Shown here in pieces: positions 47,223-59,500 of a stretch of 64,000 nucleotides of DNA. The notes beneath the pieces were generated by a model. It saw only the letters and a program-made list of their open reading frames with translations. It did no database searches and had not been told where the DNA came from. Within the stretch, counting starts at the first letter, position 1, and every line of letters starts with the position of its first letter. Made by a program: the position numbers and the translations under genes. The DNA comes from Ptychodera flava. Its lineage: Eukaryota > Hemichordata > Enteropneusta > Ptychoderidae. The DNA lies in assembly GCF_041260155.1 (NCBI RefSeq), contig NC_091932.1, forward strand, positions 7,809,001-7,873,000. The letters run 5' to 3'.

Positions 47223-47879
47223 TCAAGTTTGTACAATTGAGGACGATTAAGTTGACAGCATTCCATGTCAAGCGTGCTTAATATTACACTACTGCATTCA
47301 TACAGTACTAGTGTGCACTGACAAGCCGATCAAGGGCTAGTAAGGCACTGCAAATTTCTAAATTTTGACTTCCTTTACTCCCAATTTACAGCTTGTAAGT
47401 TTTTCATTTCAAAATACTGACATGGGGTTTAAAAGCGTTTCTCAAAGCTGAAGCGATTAATTTTGATGTGAGTATGGCAGATTTCCATTTATCATATTTT
47501 CAACTTCAGAGTCACTCTGAGTCAAGTTTTGTAAGTATAACAAGGTTTTATGAATAATACTTCTTGAAACATCAAATTAGTAATGTATGTATGAGAAAAT
47601 GATTTTCAAAAAATAATCAAAAATATTTTTCGTCATCAAAAAATGCTTATTCTGTATGCGAATAACTTATTGGAAAGTTACTGGCTAGTCACAACGTTTT
47701 GTCTGTATAATGCCCTGTTTGCCAAACGCGTTACCAGACACTTGACTGCCCGTCCCATGTATTTATGAGCCCGCCTTAAAATGCAAAATAGAAAATTTAA
47801 TTCTATTTTCGAGTTTAAATTATTTGCAGACTTCTCAGTGACATGCAGTGCAGCTAATCCCAGAAGAACAGGAAAACGT
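47223..47879. other. non-genic stretch
   Basis: Nothing recognised. Confidence 0.5.
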
Positions 47880-48400
47880 GTTACACATAGACTAAAATAT
47901 ACTTAGAGTAAAATATACATCCAGTAAGATTGGAGTCCACAAAAGCGCAGACCACAAGTAAGTAAGGCAATCGATCAATCGATTTATTACGACTGTTGTA
48001 GGATACACTTAGACTTTCTCGAATTGTTATAAATATTATCGTCAGAAAGATACTATTTGCAGATTTTGACCAGCACCAAAGTTCTTTAAATAAGTGAATA
48101 AATGGCAAGACACACAGTGATTATTAATCATGATTCCTTTAAGTTGGCAATCTATTTAAGCATTTGAAAGTAGAACATATGTACTGGTGGTATAGACATG
48201 AAAAATAAACGGTGATGAAATCCATCCTTGCCAAAACCCCTCCCTAGCAATAAAACGTCAGATAATGAATTGAACCAGCGGATATAAATTTGACAGGCAA
48301 ACCATTCCAGTGCAGATCCGTCAATTTCTTTGCGAGGGTCAGAAGTCCTTCAGAATAGGAACCCAAGGATAATTATCGCAAGTGGGACCCAACCATAGAC
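47880..48400 (-). pseudogene. highly decayed LINE remnant
   Basis: On the minus strand, a run around 48330-48200 reads YIRWFNSLSDV and GFGKDGFHHRLFF, which aligns loosely with FCVRWSNSLSVS and GVRQGEIFSPFLF of the nested LINE at 42.1-44.6 kb. The run SRNKSIDRLPYLLVVCAFVD (about 47990-47930) loosely matches that element's C-terminus (SKNVLIYRLLACDMRFHG). Similarity is weak and scattered with stops. Confidence 0.35.
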
Positions 48401-48994
48401 GAGAATAGCAAAAAGAACACCAAAGGGCAACGTGAACTGATAAACTATTTCTAGCATACTTAAAATATTCTGCACCTGACCAATCTGACGATAAATTTAC
48501 GCATCGAAAAGCCAGAGAAATTTTCTTGACTTCATTCACACTAATAGTCAATTATTCTGAATAGGTCAGAATGTCAATATATTTCATAATAAAACATCTG
48601 GCTTGTATTTCCTACTGTCACAGATTCAAGAGTCGTTTAAAGAGCGTGACCTAAGTGTCAGTAATTTGTTGAGCCCACTGATATTGTTCACGACTTTAGG
48701 TAAGGTACTTTCTTGTGATTTAAATCAGCTACTGCAGCCCAAACTTGGCTATGGTCAATTTCCGGCACATTTGGCACTCGATTTGCACAACTACAATCCT
48801 TCTCTTTCCTGCATTCTGAAATTTGGAACGATGCATGAAATAATAAACTTGTCCCAAAACGAGGCCTAGACTTTGAACAGCATACTGCAGAAGAAATAAT
48901 GCTTCCTTGAATATACACATCTGAGACTCAGCACCCTTAGGATCCTCAGGATTTTCACATCACGATTCTGGCCATCAGTAGTATTCCTGTACAG
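48401..48994. promoter_or_regulatory. upstream region of the sacsin-like gene
   Basis: The promoter or 5' untranslated exons should lie here or further upstream. No TATA box or initiator could be assigned. A 3' splice-like CTGTACAG ends at 48994, which would make 48995-49013 the last piece of 5' UTR if used. Confidence 0.25.
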
Positions 48995-49013
48995 AATTAC
49001 CTGATAAAAATTA

Positions 49014-49139
49014 ATGACTGATTTTTTCATTACTAATGCAGAAATGGAAAGTACGACATTCGGACACACCACACCACCGCTCCTCAAGTTTTTGAAAAAT
49101 ATCCTTGATAAGTACCCAGAAGGCGGGCAAATTATAAAG
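49014..49139 (+). CDS. sacsin-like gene, coding exon 1
   Basis: It encodes 42 residues from the initiator ATG to PEGGQIIK, the start of the first ATP-binding module ([20 protein letters not shown]). The donor is AAG|GTATTG. It joins in phase 0 to exon 2, giving [14 protein letters not shown]. Confidence 0.85.
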
Positions 49140-50526
49140 GTATTGTCCTTACTCAAAATAGCTCCTGTTTTCACTCATTGTCTTTTTGTGTGTGTCTGCG
49201 TATATGAGTGTGTCTGTCTCTATTTCGAATATCTCGAGATCGGCAGATCAAATGTACTTATACAAAGAGTAATGGCTACTTGAATTTGATGACCACGGCC
49301 TTCATGATAGCAATTAAAGGTACAGTAGGTATTTTTAAACAATAGTAGCCTATGACGCAAAATAGTTGGGCTTTCGGTTATAAATGAAGAAACTTCATGA
49401 ACAGGGTCATTATAAAGAGTCATCTTCGTTGATAACAATGGTCGGATAGCATTCAAATTCGACACGTAGCTTCTTAAAAATACCTTTTGTAAGCTTTTCA
49501 GTAAGATAGAAGCATACTATTTGGATTAAGTATTGATTTTTGCAGTAAACCACGTACACACACAATATTTAACTAAATCTAACAACACCTTCTACTGATA
49601 TAATGACAGGAATTAGTTCAGAATGCTGATGATGCTGGAGCGACAGAGGTTAAATTTCTGTTAGATACCAGACAACATGGAATAGAAACATTACTTACAC
49701 CAAGCCTGGCAGACTTTCAAGGAGCATCATTATATTGCTACAACAATGAAGTGTTCACTGAAGATGACTGGATGGGTATCCAGAATGTACAGCAAAGCGT
49801 AAAAGAAAAGGATCCGCTAAAAGTTGGAAGATTTGGTCTCGGATTTGTGTCAGTGTATCATTTGACTGGTAAGTCATGACTGTATCACTTGTACAAAAAT
49901 GTGCGAGAAATTAGCAAGAAATTGACACTTTCCCCCTTTTAAGCTAGAAGTGTGCGAGAATGTTGTTTTCTCACAATTAGCCCAGGACAACTGTGTTTTC
50001 TCGCTCTGCATCTGCGAGAAATTGAATTCTCGCAATCAATCAGCAAGAAATTAATTAGCAGATTGATTGCGAGAACTCAGTTTCTTGCAGATTCAGAACG
50101 AGAAAACATAGTTCTTGCTAGTTGATTGCGAGAAAACAAATTTCTCACAATTTAAGTGGATTTAGTATGTATTCTCGCATACTTATTGCTAAAAGCGAGA
50201 AAGTGTCCGTTTATCGCAAATTTCTTGCAAATCTCTGTACTAATGTGAGTTAAGCTGTTCAGTTTTCATTGTTATTTGGTTATTTTTTGTGATACCATGA
50301 AAATATTCTGAAGTTGAACTTTGAGATTAAAGAAAAATCCGAGATGTAACTATAGTTTTCATAGAAACTCTTTTGTTATTCCATAAGAAAAATGCCAAGC
50401 TTTCACGTCTAATATCATTACTATTTAAAATTTGTTTGTGGATATCGTACATCATCTTTTAATTAAATCTAAGACGTTGTCAGGTAAGGAAACAACTGTT
50501 TGCACAGAGCTCTTTACTGTTAAACG

Positions 50527-50566
<40 letters not shown>

Positions 50567-53500
50567 TGATAGGACTTTGTAGTGAAATTTCTTGACAGAC
50601 ATTCACATATATATGTTGTTATTGACCCCTATTGTTTGGAAGAGTGAATCAAGGCTACGCTTTAGAGGATGCTACACATATATTTACAGTGAGTGATGTT
50701 TTAGTTCTGCTTGTTTGCTCTGTTCTCTCAACAGATATGCCATCGCTGATGAGCTCAAACAAAATCGCATTCTTTGACCCATTTACACATCATTTTGGAG
50801 GTGGAGTGATAGGTAAAGCATTCCCGTTGAATGACAAAAGCTTAAAGAAGTGCTCTGATCAGTGTTCACCATTTAAAAACATTCTAGGCATAGGTGATGA
50901 ACATTTTTGCAAGGGAACGTTTAATGGAACACTGTTTCGGTTCCCCTTTCGTAGAGCTTCATCACCTTCCTTGTCTTCAACAATATTTACCCAAGAAAGA
51001 GTGAGAGAGCTTTTCCAATCTTTCAAGGAGGATGCTGACAGGGTCCTTTTGTTTCTAAAACATGTTACTTCTGTAAGTCTCTTTGAAGTAGAACCAGGAG
51101 GTCAAGAACAACTGATCTTTGAAGTCAGAAACGACAAAAGTGACAAAGTTGGTATGTCCAATTTTATTGGAAACTTGAAAGAAACTGGACTCACCACTCC
51201 CCATTTTAACCATCACACGATGGCTATAACAGATGCAGAAGGAAGTACCCAAAAAGAATGGTTGGTTTTGAACACAGTGTTTGGAGATATTTCTGAAAGA
51301 ATGAAACAGTTAGCAGAACAGTTGCAGCTGTTGCCATGGATTGGTTTAGCCATGCAATGCCAGGGTGAAGGCATGCATGTAGTAGATGGCAGAGTATTTT
51401 GTTTCCTACCCTTGCCTCCATGTGAAGAAAGCAAAACTGGATTTCCAGTTCACATCCATGGCTTTTTTGGATTAAGCGACAACCGCAGAAGTATAAAGTG
51501 GCCGGCTACTGATCAACAGCATGATCTAACAGCTGAATGGAACCAGCTTCTGGTACAGACATTGCTGCCGAAAGCATATGCAATGCTTATTAAGCATTCT
51601 TTGAGACAATCGATACCACCCTCTGATGTATATGCAGCTTGGCCAACACATAGTAATATGAGAAGCAACTGGAGAGATTTCCTTCAACCATTTATCGACA
51701 TTATATCCAAAGAAAGAGTTTTCCACACAAAAGCCAATGGTGGACAATGGATTTCTCTTAAGGAAATGCTTTTGAATACTCTTGAAAGACAGCCACCTCA
51801 TGTGGCCAAAGTATCAGAAACTGTGATCAACTACCTCGTTAACGTATGTAGCCAACCAGTTGTTTCCTTACCTGACAACGTCTTAGATTTGATAAAAGAT
51901 GATGTAAGATGTCCACAAACGGTCTCTCCCGCCATTCTTCGTCAATGTGTGCGTAAATATGATGTAACTGAATGTTCAATTGATGAGAAAACCTCCCTTC
52001 TCCAGTTTTGTCTTGATGATGGCAACTTTCAAGATCTTAACAATGTACCACTTCTTCGTTTGTCTGATGGATTGTATACAACCTTTTCACCAGACCACAC
52101 GAGAACTCCCGTTCTACTGCCTACAAACACAAATCCATACTCTCTATTTCCAAGCACAAGTAATTCCTTCCATTTTGTGCATTCTGATCTCCTATCTACT
52201 GCAAAGGATAAACTGGAGAAGGTTGCTGAAGCTGATGTAACTCAAGTAAGATTCCTTAGAGATGATGATGTTGTAAAATATTTACGTGAAACACTGCCAG
52301 AGGAGTGGTTCACCACCGATAAAAATGTTGTCGAGTGGACACCTGGCAGAAAAGGTCAACCACAAAGAATTTGGCTTGAAACACTGTGGACGTGGCTGCA
52401 GGAAAGTTTTACTGATGACATAAATCAGTTTAAAGATTTACCAATCATCCCTATTCAGGAAACTAATGAGAAGGTTCAACTTCTGAAGTTGAATGCAGCA
52501 ATACCTTCCATATTTGCAACTACAGATATCTCAGATGACATTGAAAATGTCTGTTCCTGCCTTAGAAGAATGGGGGTGATTGTTTTATCACATCCTGCTG
52601 AATATTTGAGGCATTCTCAGTTGAAGAAGTATATAAACTCGATGACTCCTAATGGTGTTTTAGAAGTCCTGATTAAATGTGGTCTTACAAAGTATAGAAA
52701 TCTAGAGGCAGCATCGTGTATAGAGAAAGTCAGCCTTCGACGTCTTTTAGCTAGATTATTGCCCTCAGAACTGCCTTCTGAAGGAGGGAAATTCATATCA
52801 CAGTTGCCTATCTTTGACGTACTTTCTAGAAGTGGAAGAATATCTGACTCCGACACTCCTTTATATTCGACACTAGAAAATCCATTAGCCCCATCTGTTT
52901 CTGACGAGCTGCCCAAAAATATCCCTTTGAAGACATACATGGTTACAACAGATGATCCCGATTCTCAAAAAATTACAAGCTTACTTGGAATCAAGCCTTT
53001 GAAACTAATAGAGGTCATCTCCAAATATATACTACCTGACATTCAAAATGGTTTTTACCAGTCTGAAGAGATAGACGAAATCATGGTTTGGATTTTCCAA
53101 AATTTGTTCCGCCTAAAAAGTGAAGATGCAATGCTGCCTCACAGCCTACGGCTTATCCCATTTGTAAAGACCGATGATCTCACAAGATTTAGACCCAATG
53201 AATTATTTGATCCTGAAGACAGCATCCTCAAGATTTTACTTGATGGACAAAATGTCTTTCCCATTCAGCCATACTGTCATCTTGAAATTGTAGTGGTACT
53301 TCGAGACCTAGGGCTTAAGCGCACTTCTGATTTGACAGCTCGTGATCTTTTATCATCTGCTCTTAAATGTCATGATGAGAATAATACAGGGACTCCCAAT
53401 ATTGAGAGAGCGAAGGCTCTCCTACAGTGTTTAGATCACAGTCCAGATGTTCTCTTAAATGAAATCCATGGCAAGCCTCTCTACGAACACTTGAAGACTA

Positions 53501-56500
53501 TAAAGTGGGTGCCAAGATTGAAGCATAGAACAAATGATTATCCAGCAATGCTACCATGGTTCCAGGATGACATGAGCCTTTACAAGCCTTCTGATATATA
53601 TACTATGGACCATGCATCTTGTGTCGGTGGAGTCATGCCAATTGTAGGATCAATTTCTGATGATATGATATGTGATGATATGAAAAAGTATTTGAAATGG
53701 GATTGCACACCATCTATTGAAATCCTTATTAAACAATTGCATGTTGTAATTGATGAATGGCTTGCTTTAAGGAAGTGCAAACCAAAGGGTTTCAACAAGG
53801 TAGTTGAAGATGCTGTTTGTAAAATATACTCACAGTTTCAAGAGCTACATGACAAAGAGCTGTCATTTTCCCCTTGTGAGAGTAAAGTAGTGGCCAATAT
53901 GAAAAATATGCAATGTCCATGGATATGGAATGGAGATGGATTCAGTAGTCCGCAAACAATGGCATTCAGGTTAAATTTTGCATTTGATATGAAGCCTCAT
54001 CTCTTTGAAATTCCTGAATGTGTTCAGGAGATCACAAGATTTCTTGAAGACTGTGGTGTCCGAAATGAATTTAGTGATGATGATATGGTTTCGGTGTTAA
54101 TCATTATCAAGGATAAAGCCCTTGATAGAAAATGTGACCCTGATGTTCAACGAGATCTTCAATTATGTGTCAGTATTTTGGATTGGATAACAAGAGAAGA
54201 TAAACAAATTGATGAATACCTTCAGAAGAAAATGTATATCCCAATTAAAGGTGATGATATGGGTTTGCATTTTGCAATTTGTACAGAATGTACATACTGT
54301 GATAATAACAGTCTAATGGAAGAGGTTAGTTTCGAAAATGAAAACGAAGATGGTAATGAACCTTTATATATGGTACATGACAGGATCTCTAATAAGACAG
54401 CACGTCTATTAGGTATTCCTCCCTTAAGTCAAAGACTTGCACAGCCTGATCCCTTGGGATTCGAATATGAATCTACAGGTCCATATGAACCTCTGACAAC
54501 ACGTTTGAAAAACATCCTAAGTGATTATGTCGAAGGTAGCATTTTTAAAGAACTGATTCCAGAATGCTGATGATGCAGGAGCTGAAGAGGTGAAGTTTTT
54601 GATTGATTGGCGAGAAAATGCTAATCAGAGAACCACATTATTTTCTAAAGAAATGGAGATGTGTCAGGGACCAGCCTTGTGGGCATATAACGATGCTGTC
54701 TTTACAGATGAAGATCTTCAAAACATTAACAAATTGGCAGGTGGTACAAAAAAGGAAGATACTAACAAGGTTGGGCGCTTTGGCTTAGGATTCAACTCTG
54801 TATACAATTTGACTGATGTACCTAGTTTAATTACACGGAACTTCTTCATTATGTTTGATCCCCACACGACGCACATACCAAATCTTATCAAATGCAACTC
54901 TCAACCTGGCATTAAGCTGAACTTAGAAAAAAATCCCAGGGTCCTTCGAATGTACAAAGACCAATTCCATGTCTACAATGGTATATTTGGCTGTGACCTC
55001 AACAAACAAGCCTCTTTTAATTCAACACTCTTCCGATTTCCGTTGCGAAGAGCAGATGCTGCCAAAACAAGTGAAATATCATTGAAGGTATATGATCAGG
55101 AGCAAATGGAGAAACTTGTGAATGCTTTGGAAAAACAGTCACTCTCACTACTTCTCTTTACCCAACATGTAAAACGAGTAGAAGTGTTTCAATTGAGACC
55201 TGAAAGCCAGAATGTTAGGGATGTAGACTTGCTGCTCACATTCACTATTGAAGAGGGCATTGACAACAAGATGAACCCTGCTTCATCTGGCTTCAACTCA
55301 TTTGATGAATGTAGACAACATTTGAAACGTGGAACAGCATACATGAAGATTTCATCTGCATTTGAGAATGATATACCTCCACTATTACATTCACCTGAAC
55401 TAGTATCATACACAGTAAAGACTACCTGCAATAAAGACAAGCAAAATGAAGGCAAAGACGAGTATGATGAACAAATGTGGGTAATTTCTTCATGCATTTC
55501 TGATGGTGAAGCTAGAACATTAGCCTTGAAAGGAGAGGGGAAAAGGAGCGGTCTTTTGCCCTGTGGAGGTGTAGCGGTAAAGCTACAGGCTAAAGGGGAC
55601 CTCAAATACACACTAGCTGAAACCAAGGGAGAACTCTTCTGTTTCCTTCCATTGAACATTCAGAACAACATGCCTGTCCATATTAATGGCTGTTTTGCTG
55701 TTGATTCACATAGACGAAGTATTCGACAACATGTAGATTCTGATGTTGAAAAACCTATAGAAGTCAGGTGGAATGAAGTTCTTATGAATGATGTCATAAG
55801 CAGAGCATATGTCCATCTACTGGAAATATTACTGCAAAATGACACACTTCAAGAAAAAGGAGTAGTATACTCTCTATGGCCTGTTGCAACCACAAAAGAA
55901 ACTTTATATTGACATTGTTAGGGGATTTTACAATAGTGTAGTAAGAGGCATTGGAACACAGTCATTACCTAAGGTATTTCTCCAAGAACCATACATAAAT
56001 GGAGATAGGTGTTTGTCCTTCTTGTCAGTCAAATTCATTGACCCTGTAATGAAGAGTGAAAATGAAGATCTGGCGATTGCTGCTCGACAAGTAGTCAACA
56101 GTCACCTTTCCAAAGTGCCACATGAACATCAGAGAACTGCTGACATAGATGATAGAATTCTTCTGACTTTTGAAGTCATAGAGCTGTGTTCAGAAATTCA
56201 ACACTTGATTGTCTCTGAAGAGCAGTTCTACCAACAGTACTTTTTCCCTAATCTTATAGAAGTTGAGAGAGAGGTCCGAGATAAGTTTATTCTTGATGCC
56301 CTTACTCAAGATAAATGGAAACGTAGGGAGTACTTAAAACAATTGCTTCAGAATAGTCTGTGCATACCAACATCACCAAATGGTTGCAAGTTGTCTAAGC
56401 CCTCAGATCTCGTGAACCCACGCTCTCCACTTCTTGCAAATTTATTTGATGAATGCGATGAGAAATTTCCATACGGTGACTATAGTCTAGATGACTGCCT

Positions 56501-59500
56501 GGGAAAGCTTACTGAACTTGGAATGGCAAGGGATTCTTTGCTCTGGTCGGATGTTATTGAACGAACAGAGTCGATACAACCAATGTATGCAAGAGATAAA
56601 TCCAAAGCACTTTGGCGTGTTCAGTACTTGATCAAATACTTGAATGCACAAAGGGAAGAATATCCAGAAGACATCAGGATGAAACTGTGTATGATACAGT
56701 TTTTACCTGTGCTCAGAAAACCGAAAAATTGTATTCTTCCATGGTACACGTCGTCAAATGAGATTCTTTCACCCAACGATATCCATAGCAGACAAAATGA
56801 CTTGCTTGTCTTCTCGACAAAACCAGTCGTTAATGATGACAATCCCGAGAAGTTTGGATGTGGTAAAATTCCATCAGATGTAGAAAATTTACTTGGTTTA
56901 AGCAAACAACCATCTATAGAAGTCGTTCTTAGACATCTTTCTAACATCATTGATTGCAAAAATACGCAAGAATGCTGTACCATGTTAGAGAAAGTTTGTA
57001 ATACTATATATGAATATATTGAATGTCGCATCTTCAGTGTGAACCCAAGCAGTCATCTGGTTTATTCTACTGAAAACTTTGGTGCAACAAGCCGAACAGA
57101 ATCAGAGTCAGAGCTGCAGCAACTAAAGGAATTCTCAAAACCATTTCTGTTTGTAGATGGTACCTTCGTACATCCGCAACAAATATCATATAACTGGCAT
57201 ACCAATCATTCACCTTATTTATACAGAATGCCAGATTATTTGAAGAAGTTTAACAAGCTCCTAAAGGCATGTGACGTGAGGGTAAACTTTGAATTAGAAG
57301 ATTTTATTAATGCCCTCATGACGCTGGAGAGAAAAAAAAGTGGTGTGCCATTAAAAACGGATGAGCTGCAAATGGTTTGCAATTGGCTGAGCCAATTCAG
57401 TCACTTTGATAATATTTCAGATGACACTGTAAGAGATATTTACATACCAGATGACAAAATGATTCTACGTCATCCAATTCACCTGGCATACAAAGATGTT
57501 GACTGGACAACCTCTGAAGATGGCGAGGAAGACTACTCTTTCACTCACGAATTGATAAACTGGCCTCTTGCGAGAAAGCTAGGTGTTAAAGTTGTCAGGT
57601 CAAGAAAGCTTGACCGCTATTCATCTGCAGAGGGATTCTACGTTGGAGAAGATTTTGGCCAAGAAGAGAAGTTAACAGATAGGATCAAAGGCATCATTAG
57701 AGACTATCCTTCTAGCACTGAAATCTTGAAAGAGCTGGTGCAAAATGCTGATGACGCAAAAGCCACAGAACTTCATTTTATATATGACAGACGCTACCAC
57801 AACACCAACAGGGTTTTGAGTGATAATTGGAAAGAACTCCAAGGTCCTGCGCTATGTGTTTACAATGACAAGCGTTTACAGAGAATGACATTACAGGAAT
57901 ACAACGCCTTGGTATTGGTGGCAAACGAAACATTTCTGAGGCTACTGGTCAATATGGAATTGGTTTCAATGCTGTGTATCTTTTGACTGATTGCCCTTCC
58001 TTCATTACTAATGACACCGACCTTGTTGTTTTTGATCCCCGTGTACTATATGTTCCTGGTGCAACAAGGCAAAGGCCAGGAAGAAGGATTAAGGTTGAAA
58101 AGTTGAGAAAAGACTTTCCAGACATTGTTTTGCCATATCTATCTGACATGTTGAAATTGAGAGGATCAACATTATTCCGATTTCCCCTACGTAAAATAAG
58201 ATCGGAAATTTCAGAAAAGGTGTACAGTGAGAAAGAAATGCAAAAGGTGATTTCTCTTTTAAGAGAAGAGGTACATCATATTCTGCTGTTTTTGAATCAT
58301 ATCCAAACTATCAAAATTTCTGAAATAGATAAAGATGGGAAAGTAAAGAATGCAATTACAGTAACGGCAAAAATGTCAAAGGAAGATAGTGTTCGACGGA
58401 GGCAGTTTTCTGAAGACATTATATATCAAGCAAAAATCACAAAAAAAGACCAATCGAAAATATGGGAAATACCACCAACTAATGTTAGTTACTTCATGAC
58501 TGTAAAAGTTTCAGATAGAAGTGAACAACAATGGTTGATTACACGGCAAGTGGGTTTCTCTCCTTTCGCCAAAGACGAACAAACTGAATGTCAAATGGAA
58601 GACATGGTGAAGTTCATTTTACCTAGGGGTGGAACAGCTATGTCAATTCAAAGTGATACAACTAAGTCTGTAGCATTTTGCTTTCTGCCATTACCTGTAC
58701 AAACAGGGCTTCCATTTAATGTGAATGGACATTTTGCACTTTCATCAGACAGAAGAAATTTGTGGAGATATGGCAGTAGGAGTAAATGGAATGAATGCAT
58801 ACAGTTACACGTTATTGCACCATGTGTGCTTGTTGGTCTTAAAAAGATGAAAGATTCTTTCTACTTGAAGGGAAATACTCAGCAAGTAACAAATGTTTAT
58901 TTGGCTAATTTCCCATTGATTAAAGAGGTGCACCCAGATTGGAGAAATCTTGCCGCACAAATCTACAAATTGCTGTCCATCACAAAAGAAGAACTGTTCC
59001 CTGTGATAATGCCATCCCATCCACCAAAAATGAAGAATTGTGTGATATCAAGAATGATGAAACAGTCACATGGTTTTCATTTGTCGATGTATACTTCAAC
59101 ATGAGGCCCTCAAAAAGGGTTACTGTCACAACTGATTCATTGGAAAGCATTCTGCTAGAGACAGGATTTCCTCTCACAGTATTGACTCATGAAATTGCTG
59201 AAAACTTCCTTATAGCTGGTGTAGAGAATATAAAGAAAATGACACCAGAAAATGTTATGAAATTCTTTGAGAATTGGTCTTCACCGCAGTGTACTATAGG
59301 TCCAGTACCATGTAACGTCAGTGAGACAAGCTTTGGCAATGCTAAACGTGTTAAAATGATCTTGGAGTTTTGCCTTAAAGCAAAAGAAATGTGTCTTCAT
59401 GGAATACCTCTGTGCTTGAGTGCTGATTACATTTTAAGGACTTACAATGCCTATGAGCCCATTTATGTGTCTGAATTTTCTTCACTGTTGCCAAAGTTAC

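Larger units (their letters stand above)
49035..54456 (+). other. sacsin repeat 1
   Basis: The ATP-binding module spans exon 2 and the start of exon 3: [31 protein letters not shown], then [10 protein letters not shown] at about 50940 and [19 protein letters not shown] at about 51450. The rest is the long helical linker typical of sacsin repeats (residues about 10-1,370). Confidence 0.85.

Noticed and set aside
50632..50734. Start of the longest open frame taken as the start of the sacsin-like protein
   Set aside because: The first 103 bases are intron sequence. The acceptor CTCAACAG at 50734 joins in phase with the donor at 49868 to restore the conserved HLTDMPSL motif.
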